64,000 bases of DNA from Paralichthys olivaceus (GCF_024713975.1 NC_091097.1:3694361-3758360); one strand, 5' to 3'; counted from the stretch's first letter, positions 1 to 14,224 are shown. The notes: generated by a model not told the origin, from the sequence alone. Translations and numbers: made by a program.

Positions 1-401
1 TCACCCTAGGGTGAATAGGGTGAGGGCAGAAATGAGGGTTAGGGTTAGGGCTGCAATTAGGGTTAGGGTTGCAGCCAGGGTTAGGGTTAGGGTTGGGGAG
101 GAAATCCCATTGAGAATTGAAGATTTTCTTGAATAACTTTTGTTCTGAAGGTCATAGAGACTTGGAAGTTGGTTCCATCTGAACTAATGTGGGGATGCCC
201 GATCCATTGGTACCAGCCCCGAGCTTCTACGACCTCCGGAAGGGGTCAAACCACCAAATCTCAAGCAAAAAAGTACATGATATTTTTGAATAACTTTTTT
301 TCTGAAAGTCGTAGAGACTCGGGCATTTCACACTTAGTAAAGGGGAGACAGTCACGCACCCACACCAAATTTCAGCCCGTTTCGAGCAAGCAGCGCAGAG
401 T

Positions 402-421
402 TATTCACCCTAGGGTGAATA
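402..421. repeat. 20-bp perfect palindrome, one per satellite monomer
   Basis: The sequence tattcaccctagggtgaata is its own reverse complement over all 20 bases, centred on an AvrII-type cctagg core. It lies directly before the telomeric block and is unchanged in nearly every monomer I read, so the array holds more than 50 copies at about 410-bp spacing. It could be a site for a dimeric DNA-binding protein or a small cruciform. That function is inference; the symmetry and the conservation are seen directly. Confidence 0.85.
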
Positions 422-437
422 GGGTGAGGGCAGAAAT

Positions 438-508
438 GAGGGTCAGGGTTAGGGTTAGGGCTGCAATTAGGGTTAGGGTTGCAGCCAGGGTTAGGGTTAG
501 GGTTGGGG
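438..508 (+). repeat. Telomere-like hexamer block inside a monomer
   Basis: Three runs of ggttag-type hexamers are separated by two short spacers, 'gctgcaatta' and 'gcagcca'. The spacers are themselves partly complementary (tgca/tgcagc). The G-rich strand is the plus strand. Monomers vary in hexamer number: the 404-bp class has one fewer, and the 486-bp class has a second complete block. This is the main source of length variation in the array, as expected for slippage or unequal exchange within hexamer runs. Confidence 0.9.
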
Positions 509-1397
509 AGGAAATCCCATTGAGAATTGAAGATTTTCTTGAATAACTTTTGTTCTGGAGGTCATAGAGACTTGGAAGTTGGTTCCATCTGAACTAATGT
601 GGGGATGCCCGATCCATTGGTACCAGCCCCACGCTTCTACGACCTCCGGAAGGGGTCAAACCACCAAATCTCAAGCAAAAAAGTACATGATATTTTTGAA
701 TAACTTTTTTTCTGAAAGTCGTAGAGACTCGGGCATTTCACACTTAGTAAAGGGGAGACAGCCACGCACCCACACCAAATTTCAGCCCGTTTCGAGCAAG
801 CAGCGCAGAGTTATTCACCCTAGGGTGAATAGGGTGAGGGCAGAAATGAGGGTTAGGGTTAGGGTTAGGGCTGCAATTAGGGTTAGGGTTGCAGCCAGGG
901 TTAGGGTTAGGGTTGGGGAGGAAATCCCATTGAGAATTGAAGATTTTCTTGAATAACTTTTGTTCTGAAGGTCATAGAGACTTGGAAGTTGGTTCCATCT
1001 GAACTAATGTGGGGATGCCCGATCCATTGGTACCAGCCCCGAGCTTCTACGACCTCCGGAAGGGGTCAAACCACCAAATCTCAAGCAAAAAAGTACACGA
1101 TATTTTTGAATAACTTTTTTTCTGAAAGTCGTAGAGACTCGGGCATTTCACACTTAGTAAAGGGGAGACAGCCACGCACCCACACCAAATTTCAGCCCGT
1201 TTCGAGCAAGCAGCGCAGAGTTATTCACCCTAGGGTGAATAGGGTGAGGGCAGAAATGAGGGTTAGGGTTAGGGTTAGGGCTGCAATTAGGGTTAGGGTT
1301 GCAGCCAGGGTTAGGGTTAGGGTTGGGGAGGAAATCCCATTGAGAATTGAAGATTTTCTTGAATAACTTTTGTTCTGAAGGTCATAGAGACTTGGAA

Positions 1398-3800
1398 GTT
1401 GGTTCCATCTGAACTAATGTGGGGATGCCCGATCCATTGGTACCAGCCCCGAGCTTCTACGACCTCCGGAAGGGGTCAAACCACCAAATCTCAAGCAAAA
1501 AAGTACATGATATTTTTGAATAACTTTTTTCTGAAAGTCGTAGAGACTCGGGCATTTCACACTTAGTAAAGGGGAGACAGCCACGCACCCACACCAAATT
1601 TCAGCCCGTTTCGAGCAAGCAGCGCAGAGTTATTCACCCTAGGGTGAATAGGGTGAGGGCAGAAATGAGGGTTAGGGTTAGGGTTAGGGCTGCAATTAGG
1701 GTTAGGGTTGCAGCCAGGGTTAGGGTTAGGGTTGGGGAGGAAATCCCATTGAGAATTGAAGATTTTCTTGAATAACTTTTGTTCTGAATGTCATAGAGAC
1801 TTGGAAGTTGGTTCCATCTGAACTAATGTGGGGATGCCCGATCCATTGGTACCAGCCCCAAGCTTCTACGACCTCCGGAAGGGGTCAAACCACCAAATCT
1901 CAAGCAAAAAAGTACACGATATTTTTGAATAACTTTTTTTCTGAAAGTCGGAGAGACTCGGGCATTTCACACTTAGCAAAGGGGAGACAGCCACGCACCC
2001 ACACCAAATTTCAGCCCGTTTCGAGCAAGCAGCGCAGAGTTATTCACCCTAGGGTGAATAGGGTGAGGGCAGAAATGAGGGTTAGGGTTAGGGCTGCAAT
2101 TAGGGTTAGGGTTGCAGCCAGGGTTAGGGTTAGGGTTGGGGAGGAAATCCCATTGAGAATTGAAGATTTTCTTGAATAACTTTTGTTCTGAAGGTCATAG
2201 AGACTTGGAAGTTGGTTCCATCTGAACTAATGTGGGGATGCCCGATCCATTGGTACCAGCCCCGAGCTTCTACGACCTCCGGAAGGGGTCAAACCACCAA
2301 ATCTCAAGCAAAAAAGTACATGATATTTTTGAATAACTTTTTTTCTGAAAGTCGTAGAGACTCGGGCATTTCACACTTAGTAAAGGGGAGACAGTCACGC
2401 ACCCACACCAAATTTCAGCCCGTTTCGAGCAAGCAGCGCAGAGTTATTCACCCTAGGGTGAATAGGGTGAGGGCAGAAATGAGGGTTAGGGTTAGGGTTA
2501 GGGCTGCAATTAGGGTTAGGGTTGCAGCCAGGGTTAGGGTTAGGGTTGGGGAGGAAATCCCATTGAGAATTGAAGATTTTCTTGAATAACTTTTGTTCTG
2601 GAGGTCATAGAGACTTGGAAGTTGGTTCCATCTGAACTAATGTGGGGATGCCCGATCCATTGGTACCAGCCCCAAGCTTCTACGACCTCCGGAAGGGGTC
2701 AAACCACCAAATCTCAAGCAAAAAAGTACACGATATTTTTGAATAACTTTTTTTCTGAAAGTCGTAGAGACTCGGGCATTTCACACTTAGCAAAGGGGAG
2801 ACAGCCACGCACCCACACCAAATTTCAGCCCGTTTCGAGCAAGCAGCGCAGAGTTATTCACCCTAGGGTGAATAGGGTGAGGGCAGAAATGAGGGTTAGG
2901 GTTAGGGTTAGGGCTGCAATTAGGGTTAGGGTTGCAGCCAGGGTTAGGGTTAGGGTTGGGGAGGAAATCCCATTGAGAATTGAAGATTTTCTTGAATAAC
3001 TTTTGTTCTGAAGGTCATAGAGACTTGGAAGTTGGTTCCATCTGAACTAATGTGGGGATGCCCGATCCATTGGTACCAGCCCCGAGCTTCTACGACCTCC
3101 GGAAAGGGGTCAAACCACCAAATCTCAAGCAAAAAAGTACATGATATTTTTGAATAACTTTTTTTCTGAAAGTTGTAGAGACTCGGGCATTTCACACTTA
3201 GTAAAGGGGAGACAGTCACGCACCCACACCAAATTTCAGCCCGTTTCGAGCAAGCAGCGCAGAGTTATTCACCCTAGGGTGAATAGGGTGAGGGCAGAAA
3301 TGAGGGTTAGGGTTAGGGTTAGGGCTGCAATTAGGGTTAGGGTTGCAGCCAGGGTTAGGGTTAGGGTTGGGGAGGAAATCCCATTGAGAATTGAAGATTT
3401 TCTTGAATAACTTTTGTTCTGAAGGTCATAGAGACTTGGAAGTTGGTTCCCTCTGAACTAATGTGGGGATGCCCGATCCATTGGTACCAGCCCCGAGCTT
3501 CTACGACCTCCGGAAGGGGTCAAACCACCAAATCTCAAGCAAAAAAGTACACGATATTTTTGAACAACTTTTTTTCTGAAAGTCGTAGAGACTCGGGCAT
3601 TTCACACTTAGTAAAGGGGAGACAGCCACGCACCCACACCAAATTTCAGCCCGTTTCGAGCAAGCAGCGCAGAGTTATTCACCCTAGGGTGAATAGGGTG
3701 AGGGCAGAAATGAGGGTTAGGGTTAGGGTTAGGGCTGCAATTAGGGTTAGGGTTGCAGCCAGGGTTAGGGTTGGGGAGGGCAGAAATGAGGGTTAGGGTT
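1398..3800 (+). repeat. Higher-order satellite block B (copied near 7274-9700)
   Basis: Monomers starting at 1398, 1808, 2212, 2622, 3032 and 3443 match those at 7274, 7683, 8087, 8497, 8907 and 9317 with an offset near 5875 bp. Small differences exist, such as an extra A in 'ccggaaagggg' at about 3102. The part from 2622 is also repeated locally at 3929 with an offset of 1307 bp, so at least two rounds of unequal exchange are recorded. Confidence 0.8.
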
Positions 3801-3928
3801 AGGGTTAGGGCTGCAATTAGGGTTAGGGTTGCAGCCAGGGTTAGGGTTAGGGTTGGGGAGGAAATCCCATTGAGAATTGAAGATTTTCTTGAATAACTTT
3901 TGTTCTGGAGGTCATAGAGACTTGGAAG
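3443..3928 (+). repeat. 486-bp compound monomer with doubled telomeric block
   Basis: This monomer runs through its first TTAGGG block to 'gttggggagg' and then restarts at 'gcagaaatgagggttag' (about 3780), giving a second complete hexamer block before the usual linker. The same structure occurs at 5160-5645. The two share the same junction, so one event was copied by a larger duplication and did not happen twice. Confidence 0.88.
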
Positions 3929-5159
3929 TTGGTTCCATCTGAACTAATGTGGGGATGCCCGATCCATTGGTACCAGCCCCAAGCTTCTACGACCTCCGGA
4001 AGGGGTCAAACCACCAAATCTCAAGCAAAAAAGTACACGATATTTTTGAATAACTTTTTTTCTGAAAGTCGTAGAGACTCGGGCATTTCACACTTAGCAA
4101 AGGGGAGACAGCCACGCACCCACACCAAATTTCAGCCCGTTTCGAGCAAGCAGCGCAGAGTTATTCACCCTAGGGTGAATAGGGTGAGGGCAGAAATGAG
4201 GGTTAGGGTTAGGGTTAGGGCTGCAATTAGGGTTAGGGTTGCAGCCAGGGTTAGGGTTAGGGTTGGGGAGGAAATCCCATTGAGAATTGAAGATTTTCTT
4301 GAATAACTTTTGTTCTGAAGGTCATAGAGACTTGGAAGTTGGTTCCATCTGAACTAATGTGGGGATGCCCGATCCATTGGTACCAGCCCCGAGCTTCTAC
4401 GACCTCCGGAAAGGGGTCAAACCACCAAATCTCAAGCAAAAAAGTACATGATATTTTTGAATAACTTTTTTTCTGAAAGTTGTAGAGACTCGGGCATTTC
4501 ACACTTAGTAAAGGGGAGACAGTCACGCACCCACACCAAATTTCAGCCCGTTTCGAGCAAGCAGCGCAGAGTTATTCACCCTAGGGTGAATAGGGTGAGG
4601 GCAGAAATGAGGGTTAGGGTTAGGGTTAGGGCTGCAATTAGGGTTAGGGTTGCAGCCAGGGTTAGGGTTAGGGTTGGGGAGGAAATCCCATTGAGAATTG
4701 AAGATTTTCTTGAATAACTTTTGTTCTGAAGGTCATAGAGACTTGGAAGTTGGTTCCCTCAGAACTAATGTGGGGATGCCCGATCCATTGGTACCAGCCC
4801 CGAGCTTCTACGACCTCCGGAAGGGGTCAAACCACCAAATCTCAAGCAAAAAAGTACACGATATTTTTGAACAACTTTTTTTCTGAAAGTCGTAGAGACT
4901 CGGGCATTTCACACTTAGTAAAGGGGAGACAGCCACGCACCCACACCAAATTTCAGCCCGTTTCGAGCAAGCAGCGCAGAGTTATTCACCCTAGGGTGAA
5001 TAGGGTGAGGGCAGAAATGAGGGTTAGGGTTAGGGTTAGGGCTGCAATTAGGGTTAGGGTTGCAGCCAGGGTTAGGGTTAGGGTTGGGGAGGAAATCCCA
5101 TTGAGAATTGAAGATTTTCTTGAATAACTTTTGTTCTGAAGGTCATAGAGACTTGGAAG

Positions 5160-5645
5160 TTGGTTCCATCTGAACTAATGTGGGGATGCCCGATCCATTG
5201 GTACCATCCCCGAGCTTCTACGACCTCCGGAAGGGGTCAAACCACCAAATCTCAAGCAAAAAAGTACACGATATTTTTGAATAACTTTTTTTCTGAAAGT
5301 TGTAGAGACTCGGGCATTTCACACTTAGTAAAGGGGAGACAGCCACGCACCCACACCAAATTTCAGCCCGTTTCGAGCAAGCAGCGCAGAGTTATTCACC
5401 CTAGGGTGAATAGGGTGAGGGCAGAAATGAGGGTTAGGGTTAGGGTTAGGGCTGCAATTAGGGTTAGGGTTGCAGCCAGGGTTAGGGTTGGGGAGGGCAG
5501 AAATGAGGGTTAGGGTTAGGGTTAGGGCTGCAATTAGGGTTAGGGTTGCAGCCAGGGTTAGGGTTAGGGTTGGGGAGGAAATCCCATTGAGAATTGAAGA
5601 TTTTCTTGAATAACTTTTGTTCTGAAGGTCATAGAGACTTGGAAG
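5160..5645 (+). repeat. Second 486-bp compound monomer
   Basis: It has the same doubled telomeric block and the same junction as the monomer at 3443-3928. It differs by the 'accatcccc' variant in place of 'accagcccc', so the compound form has been spread onto a different monomer background. Confidence 0.85.
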
Positions 5646-8600
5646 TTGGTTCCATCTGAACTAATGTGGGGATGCCCGATCCATTGGTACCATCCCCGAG
5701 CTTCTACGACCTCCGGAAGGGGTCAAACCACCAAATCTCAAGCAAAAAAGTACACGATATTTTTGAATAACTTTTTTTCTGAAAGTCGTAGAGACTCGGG
5801 CATTTCACACTTAGTAAAGGGGAGACAGCCACGCACCCACACCAAATTTCAGCCCGTTTCGAGCAAGCAGCGCAGAGTTATTCACCCTAGGGTGAATAGG
5901 GTGAGGGCAGAAATGAGGGTTAGGGTTAGGGTTAGGGCTGCAATTAGGGTTAGGGTTGCAGCCAGGGTTAGGGTTGGGGAGGAAATCCCATTGAGAATTG
6001 AAGATTTTCTTGAATAACTTTTGTTCTGAAGGTCATAGAGACTTGGAAGTTGGTTCCATCTGAACTAATGTGGGGATGCCCGATCCATTGGTACCAGCCC
6101 CGAGCTTCTACGACCTCCGGAAGGGGTCAAACCACCAAATCTCAAGCAAAAAAGTACACGATATTTTTGAATAACTTTTTTTCTGAAAGTCGTAGAGACT
6201 CGGGCATTTCACACTTAGTAAAGGGGAGACAGCCACGCACCCACACCAAATTTCAGCCCGTTTCGAGCAAGCAACGCAGAGTTATTCACCCTAGGGTGAA
6301 TAGGGTGAGGGCAGAAATGAGGGTTAGGGTTAGGGTTAGGGCTGCAATTAGGGTTAGGGTTGCAGCCAGGGTTAGGGTTAGGGTTGGGGAGGAAATCCCA
6401 TTGAGAATTGAAGATTTTCTTGAATAACTTTTGTTCTGAAGGTCATAGAGACTTGGAAGTTGGTTCCATCTGAACTAATGTGGGGATGCCCGATCCATTG
6501 GTACCAGCCCCGAGCTTCTACGACCTCCGGAAGGGGTCAAACCACCAAATCTCAAGCAAAAAAGTACACAATATTTTTGAATAACTTTTTTTCTGAAAGT
6601 CGTAGAGACTCGGGCATTTCACACTTAGTAAAGGGGAGACAGCCACGCACCCACACCAAATTTCAGCCCGTTTCGAGCAAGCAGCGCAGAGTTATTCACC
6701 CTAGGGTGAATAGGGTGAGGGCAGAAATGAGGGTTAGGGTTAGGGTTAGGGCTGCAATTAGGGTTAGGGTTGCAGCCAGGGTTAGGGTTAGGGTTGGGGA
6801 GGAAATCCCATTGAGAATTGAAGATTTTCTTGAATAACTTTTGTTCTGAATGTCATAGAGACTTGGAAGTTGGTTCCATCTGAACTAATGTGGGGATGCC
6901 CGATCCATTGGTACCAGCCCCAAGCTTCTACGACCTCCGGAAGGGGTCAAACCACCAAATCTCAAGCAAAAAAGTACACGATATTTTTGAATAACTTTTT
7001 TTCTGAAAGTCGGAGAGACTCGGGCATTTCACACTTAGCAAAGGGGAGACAGCCACGCACCCACACCAAATTTCAGCCCGTTTCGAGCAAGCAGCGCAGA
7101 GTTATTCACCCTAGGGTGAATAGGGTGAGGGCAGAAATGAGGGTTAGGGTTAGGGCTGCAATTAGGGTTAGGGTTGCAGCCAGGGTTAGGGTTAGGGTTG
7201 GGGAGGAAATCCCATTGAGAATTGAAGATTTTCTTGAATAACTTTTGTTCTGAAGGTCATAGAGACTTGGAAGTTGGTTCCATCTGAACTAATGTGGGGA
7301 TGCCCGATCCATTGGTACCAGCCCCGAGCTTCTACGACCTCCGGAAGGGGTCAAACCACCAAATCTCAAGCAAAAAAGTACATGATATTTTTGAATAACT
7401 TTTTTCTGAAAGTCGTAGAGACTCGGGCATTTCACACTTAGTAAAGGGGAGACAGCCACGCACCCACACCAAATTTCAGCCCGTTTCGAGCAAGCAGCGC
7501 AGAGTTATTCACCCTAGGGTGAATAGGGTGAGGGCAGAAATGAGGGTTAGGGTTAGGGTTAGGGCTGCAATTAGGGTTAGGGTTGCAGCCAGGGTTAGGG
7601 TTAGGGTTGGGGAGGAAATCCCATTGAGAATTGAAGATTTTCTTGAATAACTTTTGTTCTGAATGTCATAGAGACTTGGAAGTTGGTTCCATCTGAACTA
7701 ATGTGGGGATGCCCGATCCATTGGTACCAGCCCCAAGCTTCTACGACCTCCGGAAGGGGTCAAACCACCAAATCTCAAGCAAAAAAGTACACGATATTTT
7801 TGAATAACTTTTTTTCTGAAAGTCGGAGAGACTCGGGCATTTCACACTTAGCAAAGGGGAGACAGCCACGCACCCACACCAAATTTCAGCCCGTTTCGAG
7901 CAAGCAGCGCAGAGTTATTCACCCTAGGGTGAATAGGGTGAGGGCAGAAATGAGGGTTAGGGTTAGGGCTGCAATTAGGGTTAGGGTTGCAGCCAGGGTT
8001 AGGGTTAGGGTTGGGGAGGAAATCCCATTGAGAATTGAAGATTTTCTTGAATAACTTTTGTTCTGAAGGTCATAGAGACTTGGAAGTTGGTTCCATCTGA
8101 ACTAATGTGGGGATGCCCGATCCATTGGTACCAGCCCCGAGCTTCTACGACCTCCGGAAGGGGTCAAACCACCAAATCTCAAGCAAAAAAGTACATGATA
8201 TTTTTGAATAACTTTTTTTCTGAAAGTCGTAGAGACTCGGGCATTTCACACTTAGTAAAGGGGAGACAGTCACGCACCCACACCAAATTTCAGCCCGTTT
8301 CGAGCAAGCAGCGCAGAGTTATTCACCCTAGGGTGAATAGGGTGAGGGCAGAAATGAGGGTTAGGGTTAGGGTTAGGGCTGCAATTAGGGTTAGGGTTGC
8401 AGCCAGGGTTAGGGTTAGGGTTGGGGAGGAAATCCCATTGAGAATTGAAGATTTTCTTGAATAACTTTTGTTCTGGAGGTCATAGAGACTTGGAAGTTGG
8501 TTCCATCTGAACTAATGTGGGGATGCCCGATCCATTGGTACCAGCCCCAAGCTTCTACGACCTCCGGAAGGGGTCAAACCACCAAATCTCAAGCAAAAAA

Positions 8601-11362
8601 GTACACGATATTTTTGAATAACTTTTTTTCTGAAAGTCGTAGAGACTCGGGCATTTCACACTTAGCAAAGGGGAGACAGCCACGCACCCACACCAAATTT
8701 CAGCCCGTTTCGAGCAAGCAGCGCAGAGTTATTCACCCTAGGGTGAATAGGGTGAGGGCAGAAATGAGGGTTAGGGTTAGGGTTAGGGCTGCAATTAGGG
8801 TTAGGGTTGCAGCCAGGGTTAGGGTTAGGGTTGGGGAGGAAATCCCATTGAGAATTGAAGATTTTCTTGAATAACTTTTGTTCTGAAGGTCATAGAGACT
8901 TGGAAGTTGGTTCCATCTGAACTAATGTGGGGATGCCCGATCCATTGGTACCAGCCCCGAGCTTCTACGACCTCCGGAAGGGGTCAAACCACCAAATCTC
9001 AAGCAAAAAAGTACATGATATTTTTGAATAACTTTTTTTCTGAAAGTTGTAGAGACTCGGGCATTTCACACTTAGTAAAGGGGAGACAGTCACGCACCCA
9101 CACCAAATTTCAGCCCGTTTCGAGCAAGCAGCGCAGAGTTATTCACCCTAGGGTGAATAGGGTGAGGGCAGAAATGAGGGTTAGGGTTAGGGTTAGGGCT
9201 GCAATTAGGGTTAGGGTTGCAGCCAGGGTTAGGGTTAGGGTTGGGGAGGAAATCCCATTGAGAATTGAAGATTTTCTTGAATAACTTTTGTTCTGAAGGT
9301 CATAGAGACTTGGAAGTTGGTTCCCTCTGAACTAATGTGGGGATGCCCGATCCATTGGTACCAGCCCCGAGCTTCTACGACCTCCGGAAGGGGTCAAACC
9401 ACCAAATCTCAAGCAAAAAAGTACACGATATTTTTGAACAACTTTTTTTCTGAAAGTCGTAGAGACTCGGGCATTTCACACTTAGTAAAGGGGAGACAGC
9501 CACGCACCCACACCAAATTTCAGCCCGTTTCGAGCAAGCAGCGCAGAGTTATTCACCCTAGGGTGAATAGGGTGAGGGCAGAAATGAGGGTTAGGGTTAG
9601 GGTTAGGGCTGCAATTAGGGTTAGGGTTGCAGCCAGGGTTAGGGTTAGGGTTGGGGAGGAAATCCCATTGAGAATTGAAGATTTTCTTGAATAACTTTTG
9701 TTCTGAAGGTCATAGAGACTTGGAAGTTGGTTCCATCTGAACTAATGTGGGGATGCCCGATCCATTGGTACCATCCCCGAGCTTCTACGACCTCCGGAAG
9801 GGGTCAAACCACCAAATCTCAAGCAAAAAAGTACACGATATTTTTGAATAACTTTTTTTCTGAAAGTTGTAGAGACTCGGGCATTTCACACTTAGTAAAG
9901 GGGAGACAGCCACGCACCCACACCAAATTTCAGCCCGTTTTGAGCAAGCAGCGCAGAGTTATTCACCCTAGGGTGAATAGGGTGAGGGCAGAAATGAGGG
10001 TTAGGGTTAGGGTTAGGGCTGCAATTAGGGTTAGGGTTGCAGCCAGGGTTAGGGTTGGGGAGGAAATCCCATTGAGAATTGAAGATTTTCTTGAATAACT
10101 TTTGTTCTGAAGGTCATAGAGACTTGGAAGTTGGTTCCATCTGAACTAATGTGGGGATGCCCGATCCATTGGTACCAGCCCCGAGCTTCTACGACCTCCG
10201 GAAGGGGTCAAACCACCAAATCTCAAGCAAAAAAGTACACGATATTTTTGAATAACTTTTTTTCTGAAAGTCGTAGAGACTCGGGCATTTCACACTTAGT
10301 AAAGGGGAGACAGCCACGCACCCACACCAAATTTCAGCCCGTTTCGAGCAAGCAACGCAGAGTTATTCACCCTAGGGTGAATAGGGTGAGGGCAGAAATG
10401 AGGGTTAGGGTTAGGGTTAGGGCTGCAATTAGGGTTAGGGTTGCAGCCAGGGTTAGGGTTAGGGTTGGGGAGGAAATCCCATTGAGAATTGAAGATTTTC
10501 TTGAATAACTTTTGTTCTGAAGGTCATAGAGACTTGGAAGTTGGTTCCATCTGAACTAATGTGGGGATGCCCGATCCATTGGTACCAGCCCCGAGCTTCT
10601 ACGACCTCCGGAAGGGGTCAAACCACCAAATCTCAAGCAAAAAAGTACACGATATTTTTGAATAACTTTTTTTCTGAAAGTCGTAGAGACTCGGGCATTT
10701 CACACTTAGTAAAGGGGAGACAGCCACGCACCCACACCAAATTTCAGCCCGTTTCGAGCAAGCAGCGCAGAGTTATTCACCCTAGGGTGAATAGGGTGAG
10801 GGCAGAAATGAGGGTTAGGGTTAGGGTTAGGGCTGCAATTAGGGTTAGGGTTGCAGCCAGGGTTAGGGTTAGGGTTGGGGAGGAAATCCCATTGAGAATT
10901 GAAGATTTTCTTGAATAACTTTTGTTCTGAAGGTCATAGAGACTTGGAAGTTGGTTCCATCTGAACTAATGTGGGGATGCCCGATCCATTGGTACCAGCC
11001 CCGAGCTTCTACGACCTCCGGAAGGGGTCAAACCACCAAATCTCAAGCAAAAAAGTACACGATATTTTTGAATAACTTTTTTTTCCTGAAAGTCGTAGAG
11101 ACTCGGGCATTTCACACTTAGTAAAGGGGAGACAGCCACGCACCCACACCAAATTTCAGCCCGTTTCGAGCAAGCAGCGCAGAGTTATTCACCCTAGGGT
11201 GAATAGGGTGAGGGCAGAAATGAGGGTTAGGGTTAGGGTTAGGGCTGCAATTAGGGTTAGGGTTGCAGCCAGGGTTAGGGTTAGGGTTGGGGAGGAAATC
11301 CCATTGAGAATTGAAGATTTTCTTGAATAACTTTTGTTCTGAAGGTCATAGAGACTTGGAAG

Positions 11363-14224
11363 TTGGTTCCATCTGAACTAATGTGGGGATGCCCGATCCA
11401 TTGGTACCAGCCCCGAGCTTCTACGACCTCCAGAAGGGGTCAAACCACCAAATCTCAAGCAAAAAAGTACATGATATTTTTGAATAACTTTTTTCTGAAA
11501 GTCGTAGAGACTCGGGCATTTCACACTTAGTAAAGGGGAGACAGCCACGCACCCACACCAAATTTCAGCCCGTTTCGAGCAAGCAGCGCAGAGTTATTCA
11601 CCCTAGGGTGAATAGGGTGAGGGCAGAAATGAGGGTTAGGGTTAGGGTTAGGGCTGCAATTAGGGTTAGGGTTGCAGCCAGGGTTAGGGTTAGGGTTGGG
11701 AAGGAAATCCCATTGAGAATTGAAGATTTTCTTGAATAACTTTTGTTCTGAAGGTCATAGAGACTTGGAAGTTGGTTCCATCTGAACTAATGTGGGGATG
11801 CCCGATCCATTGGTACCAGCCCCGAGCTTCTACGACCTCCGGAAGGGGTCAAACCACCAAATCTCAAGCAAAAAAGTACACGATATTTTTGAATAACTTT
11901 TTTTCTGAAAGTCGTAGAGACTCGGGCATTTCACACTTAGTAAAGGGGAGACAGCCACGCACCCACACCAAATTTCAGCCCGTTTCGAGCAAGCAGCGCA
12001 GAGTTATTCACCCTAGGGTGAATAGGGTGAGGGCAGAAATGAGGGTTAGGGTTAGGGTTAGGGCTGCAATTAGGGTTAGGGTTGCAGCCAGGGTTAGGGT
12101 TAGGGTTGGGGAGGAAATCCCATTGAGAATTGAAGATTTTCTTGAATAACTTTTGTTCTGAAGGTCATAGAGACTTGGAAGTTGGTTCCATCTGAACTAA
12201 TGTGGGGATGCCCGATCCATTGGTACCAGCCCCGAGCTTCTACGACCTCCAGAAGGGGTCAAACCACCAAATCTCAAGCAAAAAAGTACATGATATTTTT
12301 GAATAACTTTTTTCTGAAAGTCGTAGAGACTCGGGCATTTCACACTTAGTAAAGGGGAGACAGCCACGCACCCACACCAAATTTCAGCCCGTTTCGAGCA
12401 AGCAGCGCAGAGTTATTCACCCTAGGGTGAATAGGGTGAGGGCAGAAATGAGGGTTAGGGTTAGGGTTAGGGCTGCAATTAGGGTTAGGGTTGCAGCCAG
12501 GGTTAGGGTTAGGGTTGGGGAGGAAATCCCATTGAGAATTGAAGATTTTCTTGAATAACTTTTGTTCTGAAGGTCATAGAGACTTGGAAGTTGGTTCCAT
12601 CTGAACTAATGTGGGGATGCCCGATCCATTGGTACCAGCCCCGAGCTTCTACGACCTCCGGAAGGGGTCAAACCACCAAATCTCAAGCAAAAAAGTACAC
12701 GATATTTTTGAATAACTTTTTTTCTGAAAGTCGTAGAGACTCGGGCATTTCACACTTAGTAAAGGGGAGACAGCCACGCACCCACACCAAATTTCAGCCC
12801 GTTTCGAGCAAGCAGCGCAGAGTTATTCACCCTAGGGTGAATAGGGTGAGGGCAGAAATGAGGGTTAGGGTTAGGGCTGCAATTAGGGTTAGGGTTGCAG
12901 CCAGGGTTAGGGTTAGGGTTGGGGAGGAAATCCCATTGAGAATTGAAGATTTTCTTGAATAACTTTTGTTCTGAAGGTCATAGAGACTTGGAAGTTGGTT
13001 CCATCTGAACTAATGTGGGGATGCCCGATCCATTGGTACCAGCCCCAAGCTTCTACGACCTCCGGAAGGGGTCAAACCACCAAATCTCAAGCAAAAAAGT
13101 ACACGATATTTTTGAACAACTTTTTTTCTGAAAGTCGTAGAGACTCGGGCATTTCACACTTAGTAAAGGGGAGACAGCCACGCACCCACACCAAATTTCA
13201 GCCCGTTTCGAGCAAGCAGCGCAGAGTTATTCACCCTAGGGTGAATAGGGTGAGGGCAGAAATGAGGGTTAGGGTTAGGGTTAGGGCTGCAATTAGGGTT
13301 AGGGTTGCAGCCAGGGTTAGGGTTAGGGTTGGGGAGGAAATCCCATTGAGAATTGAAGATTTTCTTGAATAACTTTTGTTCTGAAGGTCATAGAGACTTG
13401 GAAGTTGGTTCCATCTGAACTAATGTGGGGATGCCCGATCCATTGGTACCAGCCCCGAGCTTCTACGACCTCCGGAAGGGGTCAAACCACCAAATCTCAA
13501 GCAAAAAAGTACACGATATTTTTGAATAACTTTTTTTCTGAAAGTCGTAGAGACTCGGGCATTTCACACTTAGTAAAGGGGAGACAGCCACGCACCCACA
13601 CCAAATTTCAGCCCGTTTCGAGCAAGCAACGCAGAGTTATTCACCCTAGGGTGAATAGGGTGAGGGCAGAAATGAGGGTTAGGGTTAGGGTTAGGGCTGC
13701 AATTAGGGTTAGGGTTGCAGCCAGGGTTAGGGTTAGGGTTGGGGAGGAAATCCCATTGAGAATTGAAGATTTTCTTGAATAACTTTTGTTCTGAAGGTCA
13801 TAGAGACTCGGAAGTTGGTTCCATCTGAACTAATGTGGGGATGCCCGATCCATTGGTACCATCCCCGAGCTTCTACGACCTCCGGAAGGGGTCAAACCAC
13901 CAAATCTCAAGCAAAAAAGTACACGATATTTTTGAATAACTTTTTTTCTGAAAGTCGTAGAGACTCGGGCATTTCACACTTAGTAAAGGGGAGACAGCCA
14001 CGCACCCACACCAAATTTCAGCCCGTTTCGAGCAAGCAGCGCAGAGTTATTCACCCTAGGGTGAATAGGGTGAGGGCAGAAATGAGGGTTAGGGTTAGGG
14101 TTAGGGCTGCAATTAGGGTTAGGGTTGCAGCCAGGGTTAGGGTTAGGGTTGGGGAGGAAATCCCATTGAGAATTGAAGATTTTCTTGAATAACTTTTGTT
14201 CTGAAGGTCATAGAGACTTGGAAG
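11363..14224 (+). repeat. Higher-order satellite block A (7 monomers)
   Basis: This ordered series of monomer variants is repeated at 17087-19948 with a constant offset of 5724 bp. Diagnostic variants match one to one: 'cctccagaagg' with a shortened T run at 11363, 'gttgggaaggaaat' at about 11694, the 404-bp monomer at 12591, 'gaacaactt' in the monomer at 12995, 'caacgcag' in the one at 13405, and 'gactcggaag' with 'accatcccc' at 13815. The shared order shows that several monomers were duplicated as one unit. Confidence 0.85.

Larger units (their letters stand above)
169..578 (+). repeat. Representative satellite monomer (410 bp)
   Basis: This monomer shows the standard order of parts. A unique stretch (169-287) is followed by a copy of the motif 'gaataactttttttctgaaa' at 288, which repeats in diverged form the motif 'gaataacttttgttctga' seen at 131 at the end of the previous monomer. 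The offset is 157 bp, so the monomer probably arose partly by an older internal duplication. Next comes a 20-bp palindrome (402-421), then the TTAGGG-rich block (438-508), then a linker ending in the next 'gaataacttttgttctg'. All of these parts recur in essentially every monomer. Confidence 0.9.

Noticed and set aside
2950-4526. Minus-strand frames of 89 codons within the satellite
   Set aside because: They appear only where a single extra A changes the frame in one duplicated monomer type, and they are the antisense of the repeat.
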